Assembly (NCBI GenBank): GCA_030830385.1
Contig: JAURNA010000279.1
Span: 1-22,968 of the forward strand
Source of the DNA: Crocinitomicaceae bacterium
GTDB lineage: Bacteria > Bacteroidota > Bacteroidia > Flavobacteriales_D > Crocinitomicaceae
Direction: 5' to 3'
Length of the DNA stretch: 22,968 nt
In this document: positions 14,067-21,135 of the stretch, in pieces
How positions within the stretch are numbered: the stretch's first letter is position 1
Layout of the letters: every line of letters begins with the position of its first letter
Program-made: the position numbers and the translations under genes
The notes under the pieces: generated by a model
What the model was told of the DNA's origin: nothing
What the model saw: only the letters and a program-made list of their open reading frames with translations
Database searches by the model: none

Positions 14067-15722
14067 ATGATTGGATTTACTGAACGATACAAGTACTTGC
14101 TCATATTTTCCGGAATACTGATCATTTACTTTCTGAATCTTTTCATTGACGTGATGGACGTGGATGCTGCTCAATACGCGTCGATATCCATGGAGATGTC
14201 CCAGACGGACAGCTATCTGGAGGTCTATCACCGCGGATTGGACTACCTCGATAAACCCCCTCTTCTTTTTTGGTTGTCATCGATCAGTATGAAGATTTTC
14301 GGGTACAGCAATTTTGCGTACAAACTTCCTTCTTTTTTGTTGGCAATCCTGGGAGTATACAGCACGTTTAGGTTTGCCAGACTGCATTACTCTCGTCAGA
14401 TCGCAATCATGGCAGCCGTGATACTCGCTACATCACAGGCGTTGTTTCAAATCACCAATGACGTTCGCACGGATACGAACCTGCTGGCCTTTGTTATTTT
14501 CTCCGTTTGGCAGTTGTCTGCGTTTTTGCAGACGAACAAATGGAAGCATTTGATATTCGGATTCAGTGGAGTTGCACTGGCCATGCTCGCCAAAGGACCG
14601 ATCGGAATGGTGGCCGTTGTTGCCGCTCTCGGCACCGACTTTTTGATCAAGCGGGAATGGAAACACATTTTCAATTGGAAATGGCTCGTGGGGATACTGG
14701 TTGTTGCCATTTGGCTGGTGCCCATGACCTACGGTTTGTACAATCAGTTTGATTTGCATCCGGAGAAGACGGCATATGGAATCAAGAGTCCGTCCGGAGT
14801 GAAGTTCTTCTACTGGACCCAAAGTTTCGGAAGAATTACCGGGGAAAGTTCATGGAAAGATGACACCAGTTTCTTCTTTTTCTTTCACAGCATTCTCTGG
14901 GATTTCCAACCCTGGATTCTGTTCCTTGTATTGGGGTTGATTACGACCGTACGCTCATTTTTCGATCGGACAAGTCAGAAATTTGCCGAATACCGCAAGG
15001 AGTATATCACGTTGGGAGGATTTGTTCTGGTTTTCCTCGCGTTGTCCCTGTCGAGGTTTAAACTACCACATTATGTATATGTAACATTCCCATTTGCAGC
15101 CATCATTGCTGCTCGTTATTTGGCAGGGTTACAGCGATCCATTGCTGCTGTAGCCGGGCAATTGTTCTTCAACAGCTTGTTCTGGATCATCCTGTTGGTT
15201 GGATCTGTGCTGATTTTCAGTCCGCCAAACATTCTTCTGCCTGTAATTCTCGGAATCTTGTTCATCGTCTGGTGGGCGGTGATTGTAAACGTCAAGGTAC
15301 ATGCGAACAAAATCTTCTTCGCCACGATTGTGACGGGAATTGCATTTAACCTCAATTTATCCTGGAGCTTTTACCCTCAATTGATCCATGGGTACCAGGG
15401 ATCCAGTACCGCCGGAAAAATGGCGTGGAAACACAACAAACAAGGGGCGTTCTTTTGGTACCGTGCCCATGATCATACACTGGATTTCTACAGTAAGCAC
15501 ATCATTGACGGGAGGAATCTGAATACTCTCTCAGCAATGAACTCAGGCGATTGGGTATATACCAATTCGGAGGGTTATCGCGACATTCTGCGGGATTCGC
15601 TCCCGTTTAAGGTGGTGACGCCTCTGAATGACTTTCCCGTGGCGCAATTGACTCTTCCTTTTCTTCTCAGGGAATCGAGGGCAGCGCACGTAGACACCTG
15701 TTATTTGCTTGAGCGATTGTAA
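14067..15722 (+). CDS. PMT/ArnT-like glycosyltransferase (GT-C fold)
   Basis: A 551-residue integral membrane protein with about a dozen hydrophobic helices. The first outer loop has DVDAAQYASISMEM (Asp31, Asp33) and DKPPLLFWL (62-70), the signature of the PMT_2/ArnT group: enzymes that move a sugar from a polyprenyl-phosphate carrier onto a lipid or protein on the outer face of the inner membrane. NDVRTDTNL (131-139) and LAKGPIG (174-180) are further family motifs, and a smaller soluble domain ends the protein (about 440-551). The acceptor could be lipid A, other glycolipids or O-glycosylated proteins; the sequence does not decide. It is intact and of ordinary base composition, unlike the broken AT-rich relative at 7606-9091. 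It is divergent from aspS, 162 bases apart, and convergent with the carboxylase gene, with stops only four bases apart. Confidence 0.87.
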   Translation: MIGFTERYKYLLIFSGILIIYFLNLFIDVMDVDAAQYASISMEMSQTDSYLEVYHRGLDYLDKPPLLFWLSSISMKIFGYSNFAYKLPSFLLAILGVYSTFRFARLHYSRQIAIMAAVILATSQALFQITNDVRTDTNLLAFVIFSVWQLSAFLQTNKWKHLIFGFSGVALAMLAKGPIGMVAVVAALGTDFLIKREWKHIFNWKWLVGILVVAIWLVPMTYGLYNQFDLHPEKTAYGIKSPSGVKFFYWTQSFGRITGESSWKDDTSFFFFFHSILWDFQPWILFLVLGLITTVRSFFDRTSQKFAEYRKEYITLGGFVLVFLALSLSRFKLPHYVYVTFPFAAIIAARYLAGLQRSIAAVAGQLFFNSLFWIILLVGSVLIFSPPNILLPVILGILFIVWWAVIVNVKVHANKIFFATIVTGIAFNLNLSWSFYPQLIHGYQGSSTAGKMAWKHNKQGAFFWYRAHDHTLDFYSKHIIDGRNLNTLSAMNSGDWVYTNSEGYRDILRDSLPFKVVTPLNDFPVAQLTLPFLLRESRAAHVDTCYLLERL

Positions 15723-15732
15723 GCTTTTACAA
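15717..15732. terminator. Perfect hairpin spanning two convergent stop codons
   Basis: TTGTAA (15717-15722), GCTT, TTACAA (15727-15732) is a perfect 16-base palindrome that contains the TAA stops of the glycosyltransferase and of the carboxylase gene on opposite strands. It could form the 3' end of both transcripts, though the stem is AT-rich and lacks a strong U-tract. Confidence 0.35.
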
Positions 15733-17268
15733 CGGAATGTTTCCGTGCTTTTTACGCGGTAATTCCTCGTGTTTGTTTTCGAGCATTTTGAATCCGGCGA
15801 TCAGTTTATCGCGGGTTTCTTCCGGTAGAATGACGTCGTCCACAATGCCTCGCTCGGCTGCGCGATACGGATTCGCGAACATTTCTGCGTATTCGGCTTC
15901 TTTCTCGAGCCATCTTTCCTCCGGATTCTCGGCTGCTGCAATTTCGCGTTTGAAGATGATCTCCGCAGCTCCTTTTGCTCCCATTACAGCAATTTCAGCA
16001 GTTGGCCATGCATAGTTCAAGTCGGCACCGATGCTCTTCGAGTTCATTACATCAAATGCTCCACCGTAGGCCTTGCGCGTAATCACGGTGATTCGTGGTA
16101 CCGTGGCTTCCGAGAATGCATAGAGTAATTTGGCTCCGTGCGAAATGATTCCGCGCCACTCCTGATCGGTTCCCGGAAGGAATCCCGGAACGTCTTCGAA
16201 TACCAGCAATGGAATGTTGAAGGCATCGCAGAACCGAACGAATCGTGCTCCTTTTCGGGAAGCATCAATGTCCAGTACACCTGCAAGTGCAGCAGGCTGA
16301 TTGGCCACTATACCAATGGTTCTTCCTTCCAGTCTGGCAAATCCAACCACGATGTTTTTGGCGTAATCTTCGTGTACTTCGCGGAAGCTGTCGTCGTCGA
16401 TTACACCCGTTATTACCTTGCGAATGTCATAGGGTGTATTTGGATTGTCCGGAACGATGGACCCGATGGTTTTGAGTTTTGCTTCATTGTACTCAAAACG
16501 CGTGGGTCTCGGCGGCAATTCGTCTGTATTTTGCGGCATGTACGTAAGGAGGTCACGCACTTTTTTCAATGCTTCTACGTCATTAGATGCTGTAAAATGG
16601 TTGACTCCTGACTTTTCAGCATGCGCTTTCGCTCCACCCAAATCTTCTGAAGAAACTTCCTCGTGTGTTACTGTTTTTACAACGTTGGGTCCGGTAACGA
16701 ACATATACGATGTTTCCTCCACCATCACGATGAAATCCGTCAATGCCGGAGAATACACGGCTCCGCCCGCGCACGGTCCCATCACTACACTGATCTGCGG
16801 AATGACTCCTGACGCACGGGTATTTCGATAGAAAATATCAGCATATCCCGCCAGAGAAACCACTCCTTCCTGAATCCGCGCACCTCCTGAATCGTTCAAC
16901 CCGATCATCGGAGCACCGTTTTTCATCGCAAGATCCATTACCCGACAGATTTTATCCGCATGTGTTTTCGATAATGAGCCTCCCATTACCGTAAAATCTT
17001 GCGAAAACACATACACAAGGCGTCCATGCACATTCCCAAATCCGGTCACAACACCATCTCCGGGATACTTCATCTTGTCCAGGCCAAATGAATTGGACTG
17101 GTGCTCTACAAACATTCCAATTTCCTGAAAAGTTCCCTCATCCAACAGCAACTCAACTCGTTCGCGAGCCGTCAGTTTTCCCTGCCCATGCTGTCGTTCG
17201 ATACGTGCTTCTCCCCCTCCTGCAGTAGAGTTTTTTCTCTTCTCAATCAGTGCCTGATTCTTGTCCAT
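15727..17268 (-). CDS. pccB: Acyl-CoA carboxylase carboxyltransferase subunit, probably propionyl-CoA carboxylase beta
   Basis: A 513-residue biotin-dependent carboxyltransferase that moves CO2 from carboxybiotin to an acyl-CoA, giving (2S)-methylmalonyl-CoA if the substrate is propionyl-CoA. Both crotonase-like halves are present: NDSGGARIQEGV with the first oxyanion glycines in the N-terminal half, and QPAALAGVLDIDASRKGARF and EDVPGFLPGTDQE in the C-terminal half. The residue that sets acyl preference in Streptomyces enzymes is Asp here (GGAFDVM), as in propionyl-CoA carboxylases. I place the start at ATG 17268-17266 (MDKNQALIEKR): the frame stays open 37 codons further up, but that part is not family-like and contains the TATATTTG promoter element. 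No biotin carboxylase or biotin-carrier gene is adjacent; it must be encoded elsewhere. Confidence 0.92.
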   Translation of the reverse strand: MDKNQALIEKRKNSTAGGGEARIERQHGQGKLTARERVELLLDEGTFQEIGMFVEHQSNSFGLDKMKYPGDGVVTGFGNVHGRLVYVFSQDFTVMGGSLSKTHADKICRVMDLAMKNGAPMIGLNDSGGARIQEGVVSLAGYADIFYRNTRASGVIPQISVVMGPCAGGAVYSPALTDFIVMVEETSYMFVTGPNVVKTVTHEEVSSEDLGGAKAHAEKSGVNHFTASNDVEALKKVRDLLTYMPQNTDELPPRPTRFEYNEAKLKTIGSIVPDNPNTPYDIRKVITGVIDDDSFREVHEDYAKNIVVGFARLEGRTIGIVANQPAALAGVLDIDASRKGARFVRFCDAFNIPLLVFEDVPGFLPGTDQEWRGIISHGAKLLYAFSEATVPRITVITRKAYGGAFDVMNSKSIGADLNYAWPTAEIAVMGAKGAAEIIFKREIAAAENPEERWLEKEAEYAEMFANPYRAAERGIVDDVILPEETRDKLIAGFKMLENKHEELPRKKHGNIPL

Positions 17269-17289
17269 AGCGTGAATTTTCTTGCCTCG

Positions 17290-17297
17290 CAAATATA
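17290..17297 (-). promoter_or_regulatory. Bacteroidota -7 promoter element for the carboxylase gene
   Basis: On the minus strand TATATTTG matches TAnnTTTG exactly, 21 bases before the chosen ATG, the same spacing as the cysS element. No clear -33 TTTG is seen. It supports the shorter protein start, since a start further upstream would put the promoter inside the gene. Confidence 0.45.
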
Positions 17298-17333
17298 GGG
17301 TTTTATCCGCTGCGCATCCCGAGAATTGCCCTG

Positions 17334-17352
17334 TTGACAAGCTTTCTGTCAA
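17334..17352. repeat. Inverted repeat in the divergent carboxylase/lipoprotein promoter region
   Basis: TTGACA (17334-17339) and TGTCAA (17347-17352) are perfect inverted copies around seven bases, about 37 bases upstream of the carboxylase -7 element and 66 bases before the lipoprotein start. It has operator-like geometry but no known owner; chance is possible at this length. Confidence 0.3.
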
Positions 17353-17417
17353 AAAAAGGCAACTTTTTTCATGTTCCAACGTAATAATCTATAGAGCAAT
17401 GCACTAGTTGTCTGGTC

Positions 17418-17843
17418 ATGCGACATTCAGCGTACATATTCATCGCCGCCTGCATTACTGTGTTGTTTGGGTGCAACAAGTATGAAGAAGGGTCCAATTT
17501 TACACTCCTTACAGCCAAAAGCCGTTTGGTTAACACATGGAGTATGCGTGCAGTTGAGTCCACTTACAATGGGACAACCGCAGATGTTACCGTTCTTGCC
17601 CCCCAAGAAGAGATCGTATTTCGAAAATCGGGCGGATACAGTCGGATTCTGACGACGAGTACACAGACGGAATCCGAAAATGGGACCTGGGTCTTCACTG
17701 ACAATCAAACGGCTGTAACCCTTACCGCCTACCCAAATGGGGACCCCATAACTTACGAGCTTGTCAGGCTCAAAAACAAGTCGATGAAGTGGCGGTATGC
17801 GGACGGTGCAACGATTTTCGAAGTCGAGTTTACCGGGAAATAA
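17418..17843 (+). CDS. Small lipoprotein, probably lipocalin-like
   Basis: A 141-residue protein with a lipoprotein signal peptide: a short basic start, a hydrophobic stretch and the lipobox LFGC with Cys19 as the lipidated residue. The mature part of about 120 residues is mostly alternating polar and hydrophobic strands, opening with LLTAKSRLVNTWSM and later GTWVFTDN and MKWRYADG. This fits the lipocalin-like lipoproteins of Bacteroidota, which often open with a phrase of the type LLT.K.RL...W and are found in the outer or inner membrane with unknown ligands. The ATG at 17418 follows a non-coding stretch and is the only reasonable start. It is convergent with the L,D-transpeptidase gene, 9 bases apart. 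The lipoprotein call is strong, the fold call moderate. Confidence 0.75.
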   Translation: MRHSAYIFIAACITVLFGCNKYEEGSNFTLLTAKSRLVNTWSMRAVESTYNGTTADVTVLAPQEEIVFRKSGGYSRILTTSTQTESENGTWVFTDNQTAVTLTAYPNGDPITYELVRLKNKSMKWRYADGATIFEVEFTGK

Positions 17844-17848
17844 CCCGG
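17833..17848. terminator. GC-rich hairpin around the lipoprotein stop
   Basis: CCGGG (17833-17837) and CCCGG (17844-17848) can pair, leaving the loop AAATAA that contains the stop codon. It sits at the junction of two convergent genes and could shape both 3' ends. The stem is only five pairs and there is no T-run. Confidence 0.3.
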
Positions 17849-17852
17849 GCGT

Positions 17853-18494
17853 TTACGGGACAATTTCTACCAGGGTCGTCGTTCCGATTGACTTGTATAG
17901 ATCCTTGATGTGTGCTGTTTTGAGCGAAATGCAGCCGAGTGTCCAATGGATTCTGTCATCCACCAGTTCGTCTGCACCTTCCGGAACTCCGTGAATCCCA
18001 ATTTCGCCTCCAATTGTTGCACTGGATTCAATGGTTCCGTCTGCTTGCCGCGCCTTAAATCGTCGCCGGGATTCCTGATTCGGGTAGTCGATCCAAATGA
18101 AATACGACCAACTGGAATGTGCGTACATACTGCGGATTTTGAACGCTCCTTCCGGCGTGCATCCGTCTCCTTCCTGGTGCTTGTCGTCGACAGGGTTGAA
18201 ACCGAAAACGCACGGATAGGTAATCAGCAATGAATCCTTGTGAAATACGTTCAAACTGCATTCGGATTTGTCGATCAGAATGCGCAGATTGTCTTTTGAA
18301 TATCGGTTTTGGATAACGAGATTTTTGAGTGTGTAATCCGGGTCAGGAATGCGTCGCTCATTGGTTGTTTCAATGGCTGCGGTATCCTCTTCAACTTCGG
18401 GTATGCTATCCGGATTGCCCTGCGAGCATGCGCAGAACGATAGTACGAGAATGCCTGTGCCGATCATGCGATTCACGGGATTCATGGGATTCAT
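17853..18494 (-). CDS. L,D-transpeptidase (YkuD) family lipoprotein
   Basis: YkuD-type L,D-transpeptidases cross-link peptidoglycan stem peptides (3-3 links) or attach proteins to the wall, outside the inner membrane. From ATG 18494 the protein has 213 residues: a lipoprotein-like signal ending LSFCACS, a linker, then the YkuD domain with NLRILIDKSE, GDGCTPEGAFKI, and the catalytic core IGIHGVPEG (His168) and TLGCIS (nucleophile Cys188). The usual S-H-G-C-I reads T-L-G-C-I here, a tolerated but uncommon variant. The frame remains open upstream to an ATG at 18635, only 8 bases after the DUF58 stop; that longer start would bury the signal peptide, so I prefer 18494. It lies just downstream of the MoxR-DUF58 genes on the same strand and may be co-transcribed. 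Confidence 0.85.
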   Translation of the reverse strand: MNPMNPVNRMIGTGILVLSFCACSQGNPDSIPEVEEDTAAIETTNERRIPDPDYTLKNLVIQNRYSKDNLRILIDKSECSLNVFHKDSLLITYPCVFGFNPVDDKHQEGDGCTPEGAFKIRSMYAHSSWSYFIWIDYPNQESRRRFKARQADGTIESSATIGGEIGIHGVPEGADELVDDRIHWTLGCISLKTAHIKDLYKSIGTTTLVEIVP

Positions 18495-18643
18495 TTTGCA
18501 CGGTTTGTATTCATAATAATGCCGGAAATTCAAAACGTAACGCAGGTTTTCACGATCCCATGGAACGGGCATCCATTTCTCCCGGTTGATTGTGATGCAG
18601 CGTATTTTTGCAACGGCTTCGCTCGTCGTTGCCATGCAATGTG

Positions 18644-19975
18644 CTAAATCGCCCCTTTCGCCTTCAGTTCGAGGTATTTGTTAATGGTGTTAATCGACAG
18701 GTCTTCCGGGAGGGTAAGGACCGTTTGAATTCCGTGATTGCGTAGCTCCCGGGCAATCTTCGATTTGGTAGATATCATGCGTTCCGCAACGGCCGATTGG
18801 TACACATCCTGGATGGTTTTCGAGGGTTTGTACGCCAACTCTTCCAGTTCGGCGTTTTGGAAAAACACCACCACCAGCACGTGCTTTTGATTCATTCTCC
18901 GCAATACCGGAATTGCCCGTCTCATGGAGAATTCCGTTTCAAAATTGGTAAACAGCATCAAGAGAGAGCGCGATTTAACCGTTCTCCGAATCGATTGATA
19001 CAACAGATCGTAACTGGCTTCCTTGTAGTGTGTTTTTTGGTTGAATAGCGCTTCCTGAATTCTGCGCATCTGCCCACCGGATCGCTCTGCACCCAACAAG
19101 GTTCCGATCTTATCCGAATAGGTAATGAGTCCGGCTTTGTCGCCTTTTCGCAAGGCGATATTCGAGAAGACCAGCGTGGAATTGATTGAATAATCCAACA
19201 TAGAGAGTCCATCGAACTCCATCTGCATGTTTCGGCTTTTGTCGATGATGCAATAAATACTCTGTGATTTCTCTTCCTGGTATTGGTTCACCATCAGTTC
19301 ATTCCGTCGGCTCGTTGCCTTCCAGTTGATGGTTTTGAGTTCGTCTCCCTGAACGTAATTCTTGATTTGCTCGAATTCGCTGTTGTTCCCCAGCCGGCGA
19401 ATTTTCTTAATTCCCATGCTGGTTTTTTGCTGCTGGAACACCAACAACTCGTAGCGCTTCATCTCCAGCACCGACGGATACACATCTACTGTTTGTTTGA
19501 GCGGAATGTCAACTCGCCTGGAAACCATGAAGAAAATGGATCGCATGATGACGAAGACATCGCCAAATTCATAGGTTCCGCGTGAACGTGGTTTGAACGT
19601 GTAGGTATAAACACGCGTAGCCCCACTTTGCAAAATTCCGAAATGGGTCGTTGATCGATTTTGCATTTCCGCAGGATACCCTTCGATCAAGCTGTAGTTG
19701 ATCATCTGGTTTGTGAGGTTGGTAACGCGAAGTCTAATTGTATTTTCATCGCCCAGATTCAAACGTTCGGCCAGTTCCCGTTCAATCCTCAGGGGATTTG
19801 CATTTGTAAAAACAAGAAGTACATCGAGCAGTGTAATGCAAAATAGCACCGCCAGTACGATGGTCCCGGCAACGTAAATCCACGGGTAGCTGTATGACAA
19901 TGCGTAGAGAATGATCACGGCTGTTACCACGACGAAGAACCATCGGGTCAAGTATATGTTTTTCAGCGCTCTCAC
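18644..19975 (-). CDS. DUF58 domain protein of a MoxR operon
   Basis: A 443-residue protein with two N-terminal membrane helices (about 10-50) and a DUF58 core whose hallmark is YVQGDELKTINWKATSRR (208-225), followed by a von Willebrand A-like region with IIDKSRNMQM (a MIDAS-like D-x-S). DUF58 proteins are standard partners of MoxR ATPases and probably act as membrane-bound substrates or adaptors; their biochemical role is not settled. The start is GTG, overlapping the MoxR stop by one base (TAGTG), so translation is coupled. No in-frame ATG comes before the membrane helices. The L,D-transpeptidase gene follows on the same strand. Confidence 0.92.
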   Translation of the reverse strand: MRALKNIYLTRWFFVVVTAVIILYALSYSYPWIYVAGTIVLAVLFCITLLDVLLVFTNANPLRIERELAERLNLGDENTIRLRVTNLTNQMINYSLIEGYPAEMQNRSTTHFGILQSGATRVYTYTFKPRSRGTYEFGDVFVIMRSIFFMVSRRVDIPLKQTVDVYPSVLEMKRYELLVFQQQKTSMGIKKIRRLGNNSEFEQIKNYVQGDELKTINWKATSRRNELMVNQYQEEKSQSIYCIIDKSRNMQMEFDGLSMLDYSINSTLVFSNIALRKGDKAGLITYSDKIGTLLGAERSGGQMRRIQEALFNQKTHYKEASYDLLYQSIRRTVKSRSLLMLFTNFETEFSMRRAIPVLRRMNQKHVLVVVFFQNAELEELAYKPSKTIQDVYQSAVAERMISTKSKIARELRNHGIQTVLTLPEDLSINTINKYLELKAKGAI

Positions 19976-21135
19976 TAACGAGGTACTTCGATGGTTTTGA
20001 TGATTTCTTCAATTACGTCTTCCACGCGAACTCCTTCCATTTCTGCTTCTGGTGTGAGGATCAATCTGTGATTGAGCACGTGAGCTGCAACAAATTGAAT
20101 GTCTTCCGGAGTGACAAAATCACGTCCGCGAATGGCCGCAATCGATTTTGCTGAGCGCAACAATGCCAGCGATGCACGTGGTGATGCCCCCAGGTAAATC
20201 TTGCCGTGGTTGCGCGTTTTGTGGATAACTGCAGCAATGTATTTCACGAGGTTGTCTTCGATGATCACCTTTTCTACCGCCGATTGAACCCTGGCAATTT
20301 CATCTGCGCTGAACACCGCTTTCACATTTGCCAAGTCGGGTGGTTTGATATTGTTTTTGTATCGGTGAAGGATCTCTTCTTCCTCGTTCAATTCCGGGTA
20401 ACCCAGCTTAACCTTGAACAGGAATCGGTCGAGTTGTGCTTCCGGGAGGTTGTATGTTCCCTCTTGTTCGATCGGGTTTTGAGTTGCCACGACGAGAAAG
20501 GGGAAGCTCATTGGATATCGTTCTCCGTCGTACGTGATCTGTCGTTCTTCCATTACCTCGAACAGGGCAGCCTGTGTTTTTGCGGGTGCGCGGTTGATCT
20601 CATCAATCAGTACGACATTGGAGAAAATCGGTCCTTGCTTAAAGGTGAATTTCGAATCCTTCATGTTGAAGACCGAAGTACCAATGACATCTGAAGGCAT
20701 CATGTCGGGGGTAAACTGAATTCGCGAGAACTGCACATCCAATGATTTGGCCAGTACTTTTGCCGAAAGTGTTTTCGCGACACCCGGTACGCCTTCGAGA
20801 AGAATGTGTCCGTTGGCAAAAATTCCTGTCATGAGCAGATCTACCATTTCCATCTGCCCGATAACATACTTTGCAAGTTCTGTGCGAACCTCGTTCACCT
20901 TTTGTGCTACCCAGAGTAGTTCTGCGTTTTGGCGTTCGAAGCCGTACTGTTGCGTGGGAGGAACCACTGTTTCTTTTGTTGCTTCCGGGGGTCTTTCCGG
21001 ACCCGGAGGAGGCGTTACCTCCGGTACGGGCCGAATCTCTGTAGATTCTTCCTTTGGCATGTATCTGGAGTGATCCCGTTCAGGATGTGTATTCTCCAAT
21101 TTTTCGTTGTTGTTGTTTTCGTCTTCATTTATCAT
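19975..21135 (-). CDS. MoxR-family AAA+ ATPase
   Basis: A 386-residue AAA+ ATPase of the MoxR (AAA_3) type, a chaperone-like group that works with DUF58/VWA proteins in assembling or activating envelope or metal-binding complexes. Walker A is GVPGVAKT (115-122), Walker B LIDEINRAP (176-184), sensor 1 ATQNP (217-221), and FDR/LDR-type arginines follow in EAQLDRFLFK; the lid domain occupies the C-terminal third. The first 65 residues are an extra hydrophilic tail rich in Asp, Glu, Asn and Pro (TPPPGPERPP), absent from typical members of about 320 residues and probably disordered. The ATG overlaps the DUF4350 stop (ATGA), and the stop overlaps the DUF58 start, placing it centrally in the operon. 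Confidence 0.95.
   Translation of the reverse strand: MINEDENNNNEKLENTHPERDHSRYMPKEESTEIRPVPEVTPPPGPERPPEATKETVVPPTQQYGFERQNAELLWVAQKVNEVRTELAKYVIGQMEMVDLLMTGIFANGHILLEGVPGVAKTLSAKVLAKSLDVQFSRIQFTPDMMPSDVIGTSVFNMKDSKFTFKQGPIFSNVVLIDEINRAPAKTQAALFEVMEERQITYDGERYPMSFPFLVVATQNPIEQEGTYNLPEAQLDRFLFKVKLGYPELNEEEEILHRYKNNIKPPDLANVKAVFSADEIARVQSAVEKVIIEDNLVKYIAAVIHKTRNHGKIYLGASPRASLALLRSAKSIAAIRGRDFVTPEDIQFVAAHVLNHRLILTPEAEMEGVRVEDVIEEIIKTIEVPR

Noticed and set aside
17269..17379. A 37-codon N-terminal extension of the carboxylase.
   Set aside because: Not family-like, rich in Cys and Ser, and contains an exact TATATTTG promoter element.
20206..20694. A 162-codon open frame antisense to the MoxR gene.
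   Set aside because: Opposite strand of the Walker and lid regions; no independent protein signature.
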